Assembly: GCA_019638115.1 (NCBI GenBank)
Contig: JAHBUK010000001.1
Span: 1 to 64,000 of the forward strand
Direction of reading: 5' to 3'
DNA length: 64,000 nt
Origin: Flavobacteriales bacterium
GTDB lineage: Bacteria > Bacteroidota > Bacteroidia > Flavobacteriales_F > PHOS-HE28
In this document: piece by piece, positions 51,995 through 60,168 of the stretch
Position numbering within the stretch: the first letter of the stretch is position 1
How the letters are laid out: each line of letters opens with the position of its first letter
Made by a program: the position numbers and the translations under genes
Notes under the pieces: generated by a model
What the model was told of the DNA's origin: nothing
Seen by the model: only the letters and a program-made list of their open reading frames with translations
The model's database searches: none

Positions 51995-52200
51995 TAGCGC
52001 GTGAGGGGACGAAGCGGCAGCCTGCTGAGGGTCGGCCGTGCAGCCACGTGCAGCGAGGAGGCACCGACGCAGGAGGTGACCCCGGAGCCTGCCTACCGGC
52101 AAAGGCAGGCGCCGTGGATGCTGGCCGGACCAAAGCAGCTATAGCGTAGCACCCGGCCCGCGTGTTGGCCTTCGTGCGCAAGGAAGGGACACGCCCTTCC
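51995..52200. repeat. Diverged copy of the nrdJ 3' flank
   Basis: This gap matches 54201-54400, the sequence downstream of nrdJ (gcgtgag, cggcagcc, gcagccacg, agcagcgaggaggc). Each copy can pair gcagccacg with cgtgg(c/a)tgc, so a long hairpin is kept. Together with the truncated nrdJ copy it forms one direct repeat of about 490 bp. Confidence 0.8.
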
Positions 52201-52490
52201 CTACCCGCACTTCGTCCCCCCGCAGCTCCGGCACTTCAAGCACCCTTCCTCATAGTAAAGCCCTTCCGCATCGCCGCACTCCGGACACTTGCGGCCCAGG
52301 GCCTGCGTGCCATCGGGGATGTAGCGCGAGAGGGCGCGCACCACGCCGTTCTTCCAGGTGTTGAGGGTGCTGTCGTAGAGGTTGAGGTTGGCCACCACAT
52401 CCACCACCTGCGGCACGGGCATGCCCTGGCGCAGCATGCCGCTGATGAGGATGGCGTAGTTCCAGAACTCCTTGTTGAAGGTGCGGCTGA
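52201..52490 (-). pseudogene. Truncated duplicate of the 3' end of nrdJ
   Basis: The minus strand codes LSRTFNKEFWNYAILISG through CLKCRSCGGTKCG, the last about 96 residues of class II ribonucleotide reductase, then a stop. It differs from the intact gene at 54401-54690 by scattered substitutions (about one base in ten by eye) that mostly keep protein sequence. Homology stops abruptly at 52490. The upstream codons to 52554 are unrelated, so no functional protein is expected. Confidence 0.9.
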
Positions 52491-52577
52491 GGCAAAACAC
52501 CCAATCGCAATGCCCACAACTCATCCATAATTGTCGCCTTCCATGAAACTCCATACACTTGCTACAACACTCTCACC

Positions 52578-52769
52578 ATGAAGAAAAAGACAACCATTCT
52601 TTGGCTGATGAAGCTTGCGCTGTTAATCCCGTTGTTGATTGGGTTCGGCCTTAGTAAAGAAGCTGCAAGTCAAGGTAACTCCTCGATGGGTGTTCTAGCT
52701 GTGGGATGCATCTTGGGTATGTCAGCCGTATTGTGGTACAAACCCAAGGGTACACAAGAATCAAAGTGA
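52578..52769 (+). CDS. Small membrane protein in the low-G+C islet
   Basis: The 63-residue protein (MKKKTTILWLMKLAL) has two hydrophobic helices joined by a short loop (KEAASQGNSSMG). Its codon usage is clearly A+T-richer than the surroundings. The end overlaps the J-domain gene start by 4 bp (GTGA). No family is recognised. Confidence 0.6.
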   Translation: MKKKTTILWLMKLALLIPLLIGFGLSKEAASQGNSSMGVLAVGCILGMSAVLWYKPKGTQESK

Positions 52770-53230
52770 GGCTCAAAGACTACTATAATATTTTGGAGAT
52801 CGCCCCATCAGCATCCGCGGATGAGGTTCAACGTTCCTATAAACGACTTGCGAAACTTTGGCACCCTGACAGAAATCACGACGCTCAGGCCACGCAAAAA
52901 ATGCAAGAGATAAATGAGGCATATCTCATTCTTCGAGACCCAATTAAACGCAACAGATATGACTCTCTCTTTGTTAGAACACAATCTTCGCACGCCCCCT
53001 TTGAAGGCTCTAAGCATCAAACTTCTTACAAAACCGAGAGTACGGACAAGGCTAGTGAAAGCCAGATGGAAGATTGGATCACCGATGCTAGAAGAGAGGC
53101 GAAGGAGCTTATAAACTATACGATATCAGAAGGCAAAAGCATGATATTTGACATGCTATCTCAAGCTTTCGGCGGTATTGTCGTAGCCTCAATTATTTTC
53201 TTCATCATGTTCAGCATGAGTAACTGCTAA
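52766..53230 (+). CDS. Membrane-anchored J-domain protein
   Basis: The GTG at 52766 gives 154 residues. An N-terminal J-domain (about 3-68) has YYNILEIAPSASADEV, the HPD motif in WHPDRNHD and RDPIKRNRYD. A polar linker and a C-terminal TM helix (GGIVVASIIFFIMFSM) follow. It would recruit DnaK/Hsp70 to a membrane. Codon use and base composition differ from the chromosome, so it was probably acquired with the islet. Confidence 0.8.
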   Translation: MRLKDYYNILEIAPSASADEVQRSYKRLAKLWHPDRNHDAQATQKMQEINEAYLILRDPIKRNRYDSLFVRTQSSHAPFEGSKHQTSYKTESTDKASESQMEDWITDARREAKELINYTISEGKSMIFDMLSQAFGGIVVASIIFFIMFSMSNC

Positions 53231-53883
53231 CCATTCCTTTCATTTAACTTTTCTATGAAGGAACGTGTCTCACGTTTACCGTACGCTATGGTTTCTTCTC
53301 CTTCGTAAATCAGATGATGGTCAATCACAACCATTCGGTTGCGAATCGAACAAATGGTTTGAATTATTAATCCATATTTATCCGTACCTGATTCATCTTT
53401 CACATGATATATTTGCACCATCGTTATGGCATTCGTGGCAGGTTTGAATTTTTCCACTCCCATCGGCTGACCAATGGAAAGATTGGTTTTCATGTATTGC
53501 TTCACATTATTTTTCACCTGAGCCCATTCCTTGAAGGTAATCCCACGCGTCAGTTGGTCTTGGTAGTTGGTCAAGTCATTCGACGTGAAATGATGAGAAT
53601 TCATCGCATCAATTTTCCAGACTTTGAAATAGTTGTTCAACAAAATACTGGAAAAGTCCTTCGATATTTGTTCATTGGATATATAGTATGCCAAGGCCGT
53701 GTTGCCCCGCATCGTTTGAAATGAATTACACTTTGAACCACACAATGTCTTATTGCTTAACTCTGGAAAACAAATTGATACATCCCCGATTGAACTGCGC
53801 TGTACGCAACCTCCTGTTTGCGAATCAGCTGGACAAAATAAAGCTACAAGTAAAGCAACCAGCAACATTGACAAGTGGTTCAT
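53227..53883 (-). CDS. Secreted protein of unknown function in the islet
   Basis: The 218-residue protein has a signal peptide (MNHLSMLLVALLVALFCPADS) and several cysteines (TGGCVQ, ICFPEL, LCGSKCNSF). The rest is an alpha/beta mixture with VQIYHVKDESGTDKYGLI. I recognise no family. It is A+T-rich and converges with the J-domain gene with a 4-bp overlap. Confidence 0.7.
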   Translation of the reverse strand: MNHLSMLLVALLVALFCPADSQTGGCVQRSSIGDVSICFPELSNKTLCGSKCNSFQTMRGNTALAYYISNEQISKDFSSILLNNYFKVWKIDAMNSHHFTSNDLTNYQDQLTRGITFKEWAQVKNNVKQYMKTNLSIGQPMGVEKFKPATNAITMVQIYHVKDESGTDKYGLIIQTICSIRNRMVVIDHHLIYEGEETIAYGKRETRSFIEKLNERNG

Positions 53884-53902
53884 TTCAATTGTAGTTATCT
53901 GT

Positions 53903-54139
53903 TCATGATAGTAAGCGGCACTCCAGTTGCAACTCCAGTCCGACAGCTTGGAAGGTCCTTCCCATAGGGGCGAAATGGACTTTGGGATAACCCGGCTGGG
54001 AACGTTGTGCTTCTAAAGTACCATTTGAAGTCCGCTTTACAATCCACACGAATGGATCACCGGGGACCGTCAAAGCCCACCAAGAGAAATTCTCCCAGTC
54101 AATGGCATCTATCTTTTGTGCTAGTTCAGAGTAAAGCAT
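53903..54139 (-). CDS. Small hypothetical protein in the islet
   Basis: The most likely start is the ATG at 54139 (MLYSELAQKIDAIDW), giving 78 residues. Upstream codons belong to the duplicated G+C-rich flank. The sequence (SWWALTVPGDPFVWIVKR) has no family match I know. The true start could be further up at an unusual codon. Confidence 0.5.
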   Translation of the reverse strand: MLYSELAQKIDAIDWENFSWWALTVPGDPFVWIVKRTSNGTLEAQRSQPGYPKVHFAPMGRTFQAVGLELQLECRLLS

Positions 54140-54200
54140 GATCTTGTATTGTTCAACAAAGTAACTCAATATCACTGCATCCTCAAAGCACTGATGAACT

Positions 54201-54400
54201 ACGCGTGAGCGGGCGTAGCGGCAGCCCGGCGCAGGAAGGGCCTTGCAGCCACGAGCAGCGAGGAGGCGCGAGGAACGAGCGACCCCGCAGCGCCGTGGCT
54301 GCTGGTCCTGACAAGTCCGGCTACAGCGAAGCACGCGACCCGTGCGTTGGCCTAGTGTGCTGGGAAAGGGACACGTCCTACCTACGGCAGGCAGGCCCCC
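54201..54400. repeat. nrdJ 3' flank, second copy of the direct repeat
   Basis: This is the partner of 51995-52200. The segment gcagccacgagcagc can pair with gctgctgg / cgtggctgc, forming a stable hairpin 20-90 bp in size. It may serve as the nrdJ terminator region or as a structured RNA. No reading frame is supported. Confidence 0.75.
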
Positions 54401-56998
54401 CTACCCACACTTCGTCCCCCCACAGCTCCTGCACTTCAAACACCCTTCCTCGTAGTACAGCCCGTCCTTATCGCCACACTCCTGGCACTTGCGGCCTTTG
54501 GCTTCCGTGCCATCGGGGATGTAGCGGGAAAGGGTGCGCACAACGCCGTTCTTCCAGGTGTTGAGGGTGTCGTCGTAGAGGTTGAGGTTGGCCACCACGT
54601 CCACCACCTGCGGCAGGGGCATGCCCTGGCGCAGCATGCCGCTGATGAGGATGGCGTAGTTCCAGAACTCCTTGTTGAACGTACGGCTGAGGCCCTGCAC
54701 GGTGACGCGGTAGCCTTCGTCGTCGGCGTACTCCAGGTCGTAGCGGTTGGTGCCGCGGGCTTCATCACGGCGCTTCACCACCCAGCCTTTGGTGACCCAG
54801 CGTGGCAGCTCGAAACCGCCGTTGGCCTTGCCGGTGAAGATCTCGTAGGGCTTGCCGTCCAGCATGCCCACCACGGCCAGCCAGGGCTCGGTCTCGTTGT
54901 TGAAGCGGAGGACGTCGGCTTCCAGGGTTTCGGGGCGGGGGGTATGGTGGGGCATGTCGGCGCCCTGGGTCGACGCTGCCCCACCGTTGTCGGTAGCAAC
55001 CAGAACACCGCTTCGGCTGCCATCGCGGTACACGGTGATCCCCTTCAGCCCCTGGTGCCAGGCCTCCAGGTAGATGCCACCCACCTCGTCCACCGTGGCG
55101 GTGCTGGGCAGGTTGATGGTGCTGCTGATGCTGTGCGTGGTGTACTTCTGCACCACGGCCTGCATGCGGATGCGCTTGTGCCAGTCAATGTCGTTGGCGG
55201 TGGCACCGTGGTAGGGGCTTTCGGCGGGATCGCTCTTGCCCGTGACCTGCATCCAGTCCAGCACACGCGGGTGGTGTACCGTGAACTCCTCCCACTGATC
55301 GCCGAGGTCGTCGGTGAAGGTCACCTTCGCATTGGGGTCGCCGGGCACCACCTTGCGGCGCCGCGTGTAGCCCAGCATGTACACCGGCTCGATGCCGCTG
55401 CTGGTGCGCGTGAGCAGGCTTAGTGTGCCGGTGGGCGCCACGGTGCTGAGGCTGATGTTACGGCGTCCGTGGCGCATCATGCGGTCGTGTACCTCGGGCA
55501 ACTCCTTCTCCAGCATGGCGGTGAACTCGCTCGTACGCTCCACGGCGGGTGCGAAGCCCTCGAAGGCGCCGCGCTCGATGGCCATGTCGATGCTGCTGTC
55601 GAACTCCGCGCGACACTTGGTGCGCAGGATGTCCTCGGCGGCCTCGATCGCTTCATCGCTGTCGTACTTCAGGTTGAGCGCGGCGAGGGCATCGGCCAGG
55701 CCGGTGAAGCCCAGGCCCGTGCGGCGGCCCTTCCTGCCGGTGTCGCGCAGCAGCTCCCAGGTCTCGCGCTCGGTGCGCTTCAGCTCGTCGGGCTCGGGAT
55801 CGGCGTTCACCTTGGCCAGGATGCGGTCCACGGCCTCCAGCTCCAGGTCCACCAGGTCGTCCATCAGGCGCTGCGCCTCGTAGGTGACGGCTGCGAAACG
55901 CTCGTGGTCGAACCAAGCGCGGTGCGTGAAGGGCTCGTTGACGAAGCTGTGCAGATTGATGGCGATCAGGCGGCAGCTGTCCCCGCCCTGCATGGCGATC
56001 TCGCTACAGGGGTTGGTGCTCTCGTTGCGGAAGCCGGGGTACACGCTGCTCGTGCTGTACAGGTGCTGGCGGTCCCAGAAGATCACGCCCGGCTCGGCGG
56101 TGGCGTGCGCGCAGGAGATCAGCGTGTTCCACAGTTCGCGCGCCCTCACCACCTTGGTCACAGTGGGCTTCTCGGAATCGATCGGCCAGCGAAGCGTGAA
56201 GTCCGCATCGGCCTCCACGGCCTTGAGGAACTCGTCGCTCACACGCACGCTCACGTTGGCGCCGGTCACCTTGCTGAGGTCCTGCTTGATGGTGATGAAG
56301 TGCTCCACATCGGGATGCGCGATGTCCATGGTGAGCATCAGCGCGCCGCGACGGCCCTTCTGTGCCACCTCGCGGGTGGTGTTGCTGAAGCGCTCCATGA
56401 AGCTGACGGCGCCGGTGCTGGTGCGCGCGGCATTGCTCACGGGCGCACCCGAGGGACGCAGCGTGCTGAGGTCGAAGCCCACGCCGCAGCGCCGCTTGAA
56501 GAGTTGGGCCAACTGCTGGTCGTTGTGGAAGATGCCGCCGTAGCTGTCCATCGGCGAGGGGATCACCACGCAATTGCTCAGCGAGGCCAGGCGATAGGGA
56601 TCACCGAGGGAGGCCATCACACTGCCCTGCGGCACCACATCGCGGAATCCGTCGAAGAGTTTGAAGATGCGCTCCTCGTCCAAGCGTTCGCGTGCCTGTC
56701 CGTAGCTGGAGAGCAGCGCACGCTTCTCGGCAGGCACCGCTGTGTACTTCGCTTCGATGCGCGCGAACTCGCGGGCCATACGGCGGTGCATGTCGGCCGG
56801 ACCGCTTTCCACCAAGTGGCCATCCCCATCGCGCAAGGCGTACTTGTTCATCCACGTGGTGGCCGCGAGGTCATCGCCCTTGAAGTAGTCCAGCGCGTTC
56901 TTCAGCACCTCCTCCGTACTGAAGGTCTTCTTCCTCGTGTCGGTCTTCTTCTTCATTTCGGTGTGGACGGAGATGCTGGCGGTGGCGATCGTGCTCAT
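54401..56998 (-). CDS. nrdJ: Adenosylcobalamin-dependent ribonucleotide reductase (class II)
   Basis: The start at 56998 (MSTIATASISVHTEM) gives 865 residues. The enzyme reduces ribonucleotides using a B12-derived radical. Redox Cys143 lies in LSNCVVIPSP, and radical-site Cys331 with Glu333 in NPCSEIAM. GTLSLLTRTSSGIEP matches the conserved barrel. The C-terminus carries a zinc-ribbon (CQECG, CLKCRSCGGTKCG) that delivers electrons. The B12 uptake operon at 39186-44578 fits this cofactor need. Confidence 0.95.
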   Translation of the reverse strand: MSTIATASISVHTEMKKKTDTRKKTFSTEEVLKNALDYFKGDDLAATTWMNKYALRDGDGHLVESGPADMHRRMAREFARIEAKYTAVPAEKRALLSSYGQARERLDEERIFKLFDGFRDVVPQGSVMASLGDPYRLASLSNCVVIPSPMDSYGGIFHNDQQLAQLFKRRCGVGFDLSTLRPSGAPVSNAARTSTGAVSFMERFSNTTREVAQKGRRGALMLTMDIAHPDVEHFITIKQDLSKVTGANVSVRVSDEFLKAVEADADFTLRWPIDSEKPTVTKVVRARELWNTLISCAHATAEPGVIFWDRQHLYSTSSVYPGFRNESTNPCSEIAMQGGDSCRLIAINLHSFVNEPFTHRAWFDHERFAAVTYEAQRLMDDLVDLELEAVDRILAKVNADPEPDELKRTERETWELLRDTGRKGRRTGLGFTGLADALAALNLKYDSDEAIEAAEDILRTKCRAEFDSSIDMAIERGAFEGFAPAVERTSEFTAMLEKELPEVHDRMMRHGRRNISLSTVAPTGTLSLLTRTSSGIEPVYMLGYTRRRKVVPGDPNAKVTFTDDLGDQWEEFTVHHPRVLDWMQVTGKSDPAESPYHGATANDIDWHKRIRMQAVVQKYTTHSISSTINLPSTATVDEVGGIYLEAWHQGLKGITVYRDGSRSGVLVATDNGGAASTQGADMPHHTPRPETLEADVLRFNNETEPWLAVVGMLDGKPYEIFTGKANGGFELPRWVTKGWVVKRRDEARGTNRYDLEYADDEGYRVTVQGLSRTFNKEFWNYAILISGMLRQGMPLPQVVDVVANLNLYDDTLNTWKNGVVRTLSRYIPDGTEAKGRKCQECGDKDGLYYEEGCLKCRSCGGTKCG

Positions 56999-57423
56999 GA
57001 TGTGATGCGGATGTAAAGTTCGCGGTCGGCGAAAGTGGACCGTGAAGCAACGGCGATCGGTGACGATCATCATCCGGAAATGACCACGGGATCCAACACC
57101 GTTTTCAACCGGGTGAACAAGTGCCGATCGGTGCGGGGATCGGGAGCATCCCGGCTGGAAAGTGCCGTGGGGCTTGACCTTCCGAGATCATGAGCATACC
57201 CATGGCGGCTTTGCGGAGGGGATCAACAGGGTGTTGATGCGGAAGGAAGTTTCCACGGGGGATCGTGGGATCGATCGCATGCATTCCAATGAGTTTGGCA
57301 CAGGCTCCTCGATGTAAAGGCACCCAACAACAAAGGCGCCCTTGCGGACGCCCTTGCTGCCTTTCACCATTCCGCCATACCATGCCCTCGGCGATCCGAA
57401 GGATGGTGCAGAACGCACATTGA
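56999..57423. other. Intergenic gap between nrdJ and the FAS1 gene
   Basis: No gene is supported in this 425-bp region. It must contain the nrdJ promoter. Around 57328-57365 an imperfect stem (aaaggcgcccttgcggacgccctt) could end the FAS1 transcript. No riboswitch-like pattern was seen upstream of nrdJ. Confidence 0.5.
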
Positions 57424-57987
57424 TCAGTTCCCGGGAGGTAACAACACCTTGTCGATCACCACCACAAGCCCATTGGCGGCCTCCACGCTGCCGAGGACCC
57501 TGGCATCATTGATCATCACGGTGCCATCCTCCTCCACGGTGAACTGTGCGTTCTTCAGGTTGGCCATGTTCATCTTGCGGCCGGTGCGCATGTTCTCCGG
57601 CTTGAAGACACCGAGCGCCACGTGGTACTCCAGGATATCCTCCAGGGTGGCTTTATTCTCGGGCTTCAGCAGGTTGTCCAAGGTGCCTGCGGGCAGCGCA
57701 GCGAAGGCGGCGTCCGTGGGGGCATAGACGGTGAAGGGCCCCACGTTGGAGAGCACGTCCTCGTACTTCACGTGAAGCACGGCGGCCACCAGGGTGGTGT
57801 GGTCGGGCGACCCCACGGCCACACCCACCACGGTGGGCATGCTCTTTTCATCCACCACGGCACTCTGACCCGGCGCGGGTGCACTGGAGGTGGTGGCTAC
57901 AGGCGCGGGACCCGCATCACCACCGCAGGAAATGAGCAGTGGGAGGGCCAGCGCAGCCATCATCATGTTGAACGGGGGGGCTTTCAT
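57424..57987 (-). CDS. Fasciclin (FAS1) domain lipoprotein
   Basis: The start at 57987 (MKAPPFNMMMAALAL) gives 187 residues with the lipobox LISC. One FAS1 domain fills the rest: FTVYAPTDAAFAALPAG (H1 region), ILEYHVALG (the YH motif) and VIDKVLLPPGN at the end. Such domains mediate adhesion. It is downstream of the nos-associated genes but not clearly in their operon. Confidence 0.92.
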   Translation of the reverse strand: MKAPPFNMMMAALALPLLISCGGDAGPAPVATTSSAPAPGQSAVVDEKSMPTVVGVAVGSPDHTTLVAAVLHVKYEDVLSNVGPFTVYAPTDAAFAALPAGTLDNLLKPENKATLEDILEYHVALGVFKPENMRTGRKMNMANLKNAQFTVEEDGTVMINDARVLGSVEAANGLVVVIDKVLLPPGN

Positions 57988-58105
57988 GTGCTTGGTGTTG
58001 AGGGTTCTCGGATGTGCGAATATCACAGGACCTTATTATCCGCTACATGATTTGCATCACCTATTGGAATGTATTCCATCAGGTGGCACCACGGTCCGCC
58101 TCGGA

Positions 58106-58573
58106 TCACTCGAAATACCGATCGAACAGGTCATTGGAGCGATCCAAGGCCGCCATTACCGCAGCCATGGTATCCGCATCGGCAGCACGTTCCAAACGCT
58201 GCAGCAGGCCCATGTGCGGCATCAGCCAATCGTGCAGCACATCGTGTCCCCTGCCCTTCATGTCACAGGCCCGCACCAGTTCATCCATGTCGTTGAAGAG
58301 GCTGTCCGCCAGTGCTGTGGCAGCACCCGCTTCGGAGAGGTCCTCAGGACGTGCCGAACGAAGCCGATCCTGATGGCGGCGGATGGGAGCCATCATACTC
58401 GGGCTCACCCGCCATTTCCGGCCATCGTCCAATACCAGCCCACCGGCACCCTGCTCGATCCTTTCCATCGCGTCCTCCTTCCTCGGTGAACCGCCACTTC
58501 CACAGCCCATGGTTCCAACGATCGCCAAAACGAGCAACAAGGAAACAGCAGTGCTATGTATGCGATCGGTCAT
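58106..58573 (-). CDS. Lipoprotein of unknown function at the end of the nos operon
   Basis: The start at 58573 (MTDRIHSTAVSLLLV) gives 155 residues with the lipobox TMGC. The mature part is helical and charged (SMMAPIRRHQDRLR, HDWLMPHMGLLQRL) with conserved-looking His and Met residues. It follows nosY with 2 bp between, so it belongs to the operon. A role in N2O reductase or copper handling is only inference. Confidence 0.7.
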   Translation of the reverse strand: MTDRIHSTAVSLLLVLAIVGTMGCGSGGSPRKEDAMERIEQGAGGLVLDDGRKWRVSPSMMAPIRRHQDRLRSARPEDLSEAGAATALADSLFNDMDELVRACDMKGRGHDVLHDWLMPHMGLLQRLERAADADTMAAVMAALDRSNDLFDRYFE

Positions 58574-58575
58574 GG

Positions 58576-59343
58576 TCACAGGTCTTTGCGGCGGAACGCC
58601 CGGAAGCCGGACCAGGTGGGTACCACCACCCACATCAGCATAATGGCTGCGGCCGCGACCATGCCCATGGTGCTTCCAAAGAAGTTCCTGTAGATGGCGC
58701 CGCTGTATCCCATCATGGCGGCGAGGTCGATCTCCAGCATCACCATGATGCGGGCCAGGTCGATCGGATTCAGCCCGGCCACAGGCACCACAAACGGTTC
58801 TATCGGGTAGTCGCTGAAAGCGAACATGCCCCACATGAGCAGGGCATCATAGACGATCACCAACAGCAACCACACCACCAGTGCGATGCCCACGCCCCGG
58901 GCCTTCTCACGCTGGCGCAGCGCGATCAAGGCGCCCAGTGCGGCGAAGACCAACACCAGCCCGGATCCCGACACCGAAAGGATGAACGAGGCCTTGGAGG
59001 GCAGGTGCACGAGCAGGGGCAACCCCAGCCCCACCGCCTGCGCCAGCAGCAATGCCGCGGCCATGGCCAGCAACTGCCCCCCGAGGATGGCGCGCCGTGC
59101 GATGGGCTGCACCGCCAGCAACTGGGTGAACTCCTGGATGTCGTACATGTACACCACGGTGAAGACCAACGCGATCAAGGGCACCAGCGCCATCACCACC
59201 TGCACCAGGCTGAGCAGCGCCTTGAAGGGATCGTCTTCCAGCATGAAGAGGCCCTGGGCGATCACCAGCATCAGCAGCGCATAGCCCAGCACGAAGCGGT
59301 TGCGCGTGAGATCGAGGAGGGTGTATTTGAAGACTTTGAGCAT
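58576..59343 (-). CDS. nosY: ABC permease NosY
   Basis: The 255-residue membrane protein has six TM helices and the ABC-2 type layout (YTLLDLTRNRFVLGYA, YDIQEFTQLLAVQPI). It pairs with the NosF ATPase in a transporter that helps assemble the copper centres of NosZ, likely by moving a sulfur species. Order and neighbours make the call. Confidence 0.9.
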   Translation of the reverse strand: MLKVFKYTLLDLTRNRFVLGYALLMLVIAQGLFMLEDDPFKALLSLVQVVMALVPLIALVFTVVYMYDIQEFTQLLAVQPIARRAILGGQLLAMAAALLLAQAVGLGLPLLVHLPSKASFILSVSGSGLVLVFAALGALIALRQREKARGVGIALVVWLLLVIVYDALLMWGMFAFSDYPIEPFVVPVAGLNPIDLARIMVMLEIDLAAMMGYSGAIYRNFFGSTMGMVAAAAIMLMWVVVPTWSGFRAFRRKDL

Positions 59344-59409
59344 GGGAGAGTGCCCTATGTCCTATGACGGTTGAAGGCTGTCTTCCTTGTGTGAGGTTTT
59401 GTGCAACTG

Positions 59410-60168
59410 TCAACCAGCATAGGACATTGGACGTGCATTGGCCTCCAACATCCGCGGTAACGCCTGCGACAGCCGTGAAACTCCGGTGCGCTCCAGGATC
59501 TCCGATACCGGCAGCAGGAACCGCAAGTGGCCGTCCTCCAGGTAGGCCACCCGGTCGGCGAGGCTTTCCACTTCCTCCATAAGGTGCGAGGTGATCAGCA
59601 CGGTGCCCCCCGCATCGCGCACGGCAGCGGCACGGGACAGCACCCGCTTGGCCGACACGGGATCCAGGCCCGCAGTGGGTTCGTCCATTACCAGGATGTC
59701 CGGACGCATGCGCAGGGCCAGCACGGCGCTCACCTTCTGCTTGGTGCCACCGCTCAGGGTGCTCAGCCGCTTGTCCAACTGTGCGGTCAGTCCCAACTCC
59801 TCCACCAAGCTGTCCTCGGCACCACCCTCGGCACCGCCACGGATGTCGGCCATCATCTCCAGCAGTTGACGGATCGACAGGGAGGCCGGGAACTGGCTGA
59901 TCTGTGGCATGTATCCGATCCGCTCGCGATATCCGGGATGCGGCACCGGCCCCCTGGCATCGATGGTGGTGCCGTCCAAGTGGATGCGGCCTTCGGTGGG
60001 GTGTACCAGGGCCAGCAGGCATTTGATCAGGGTGGTCTTGCCGCTGGCATTCGGGCCCACGAGCATCACCACCTCGCCCCTGCTGAAGGTGCAGTCCACA
60101 CCACGCAACGCCCAAAGCTTGTCGTAGCGTTTGCTCAGACCGGTGCAGGTGATCCGTGCTTCAGCCAT
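59410..60168 (-). CDS. nosF: ABC ATPase NosF
   Basis: The start at 60168 (MAEARITCTGLSKRY) gives 252 residues. Walker A is VGPNASGKTTL, the signature is LSGGTKQK, Walker B is ILVMDEPTAGLD, and the switch His is in LITSHLMEE. It drives NosY. The start overlaps the nosD end by 8 bp. Confidence 0.93.
   Translation of the reverse strand: MAEARITCTGLSKRYDKLWALRGVDCTFSRGEVVMLVGPNASGKTTLIKCLLALVHPTEGRIHLDGTTIDARGPVPHPGYRERIGYMPQISQFPASLSIRQLLEMMADIRGGAEGGAEDSLVEELGLTAQLDKRLSTLSGGTKQKVSAVLALRMRPDILVMDEPTAGLDPVSAKRVLSRAAAVRDAGGTVLITSHLMEEVESLADRVAYLEDGHLRFLLPVSEILERTGVSRLSQALPRMLEANARPMSYAG

Noticed and set aside
52201-52554. A separate short ribonucleotide-reductase-like gene
   Set aside because: Only the part to 52490 is homologous to nrdJ; the upstream codons are unrelated and the catalytic region is missing, so it is a pseudogene fragment.
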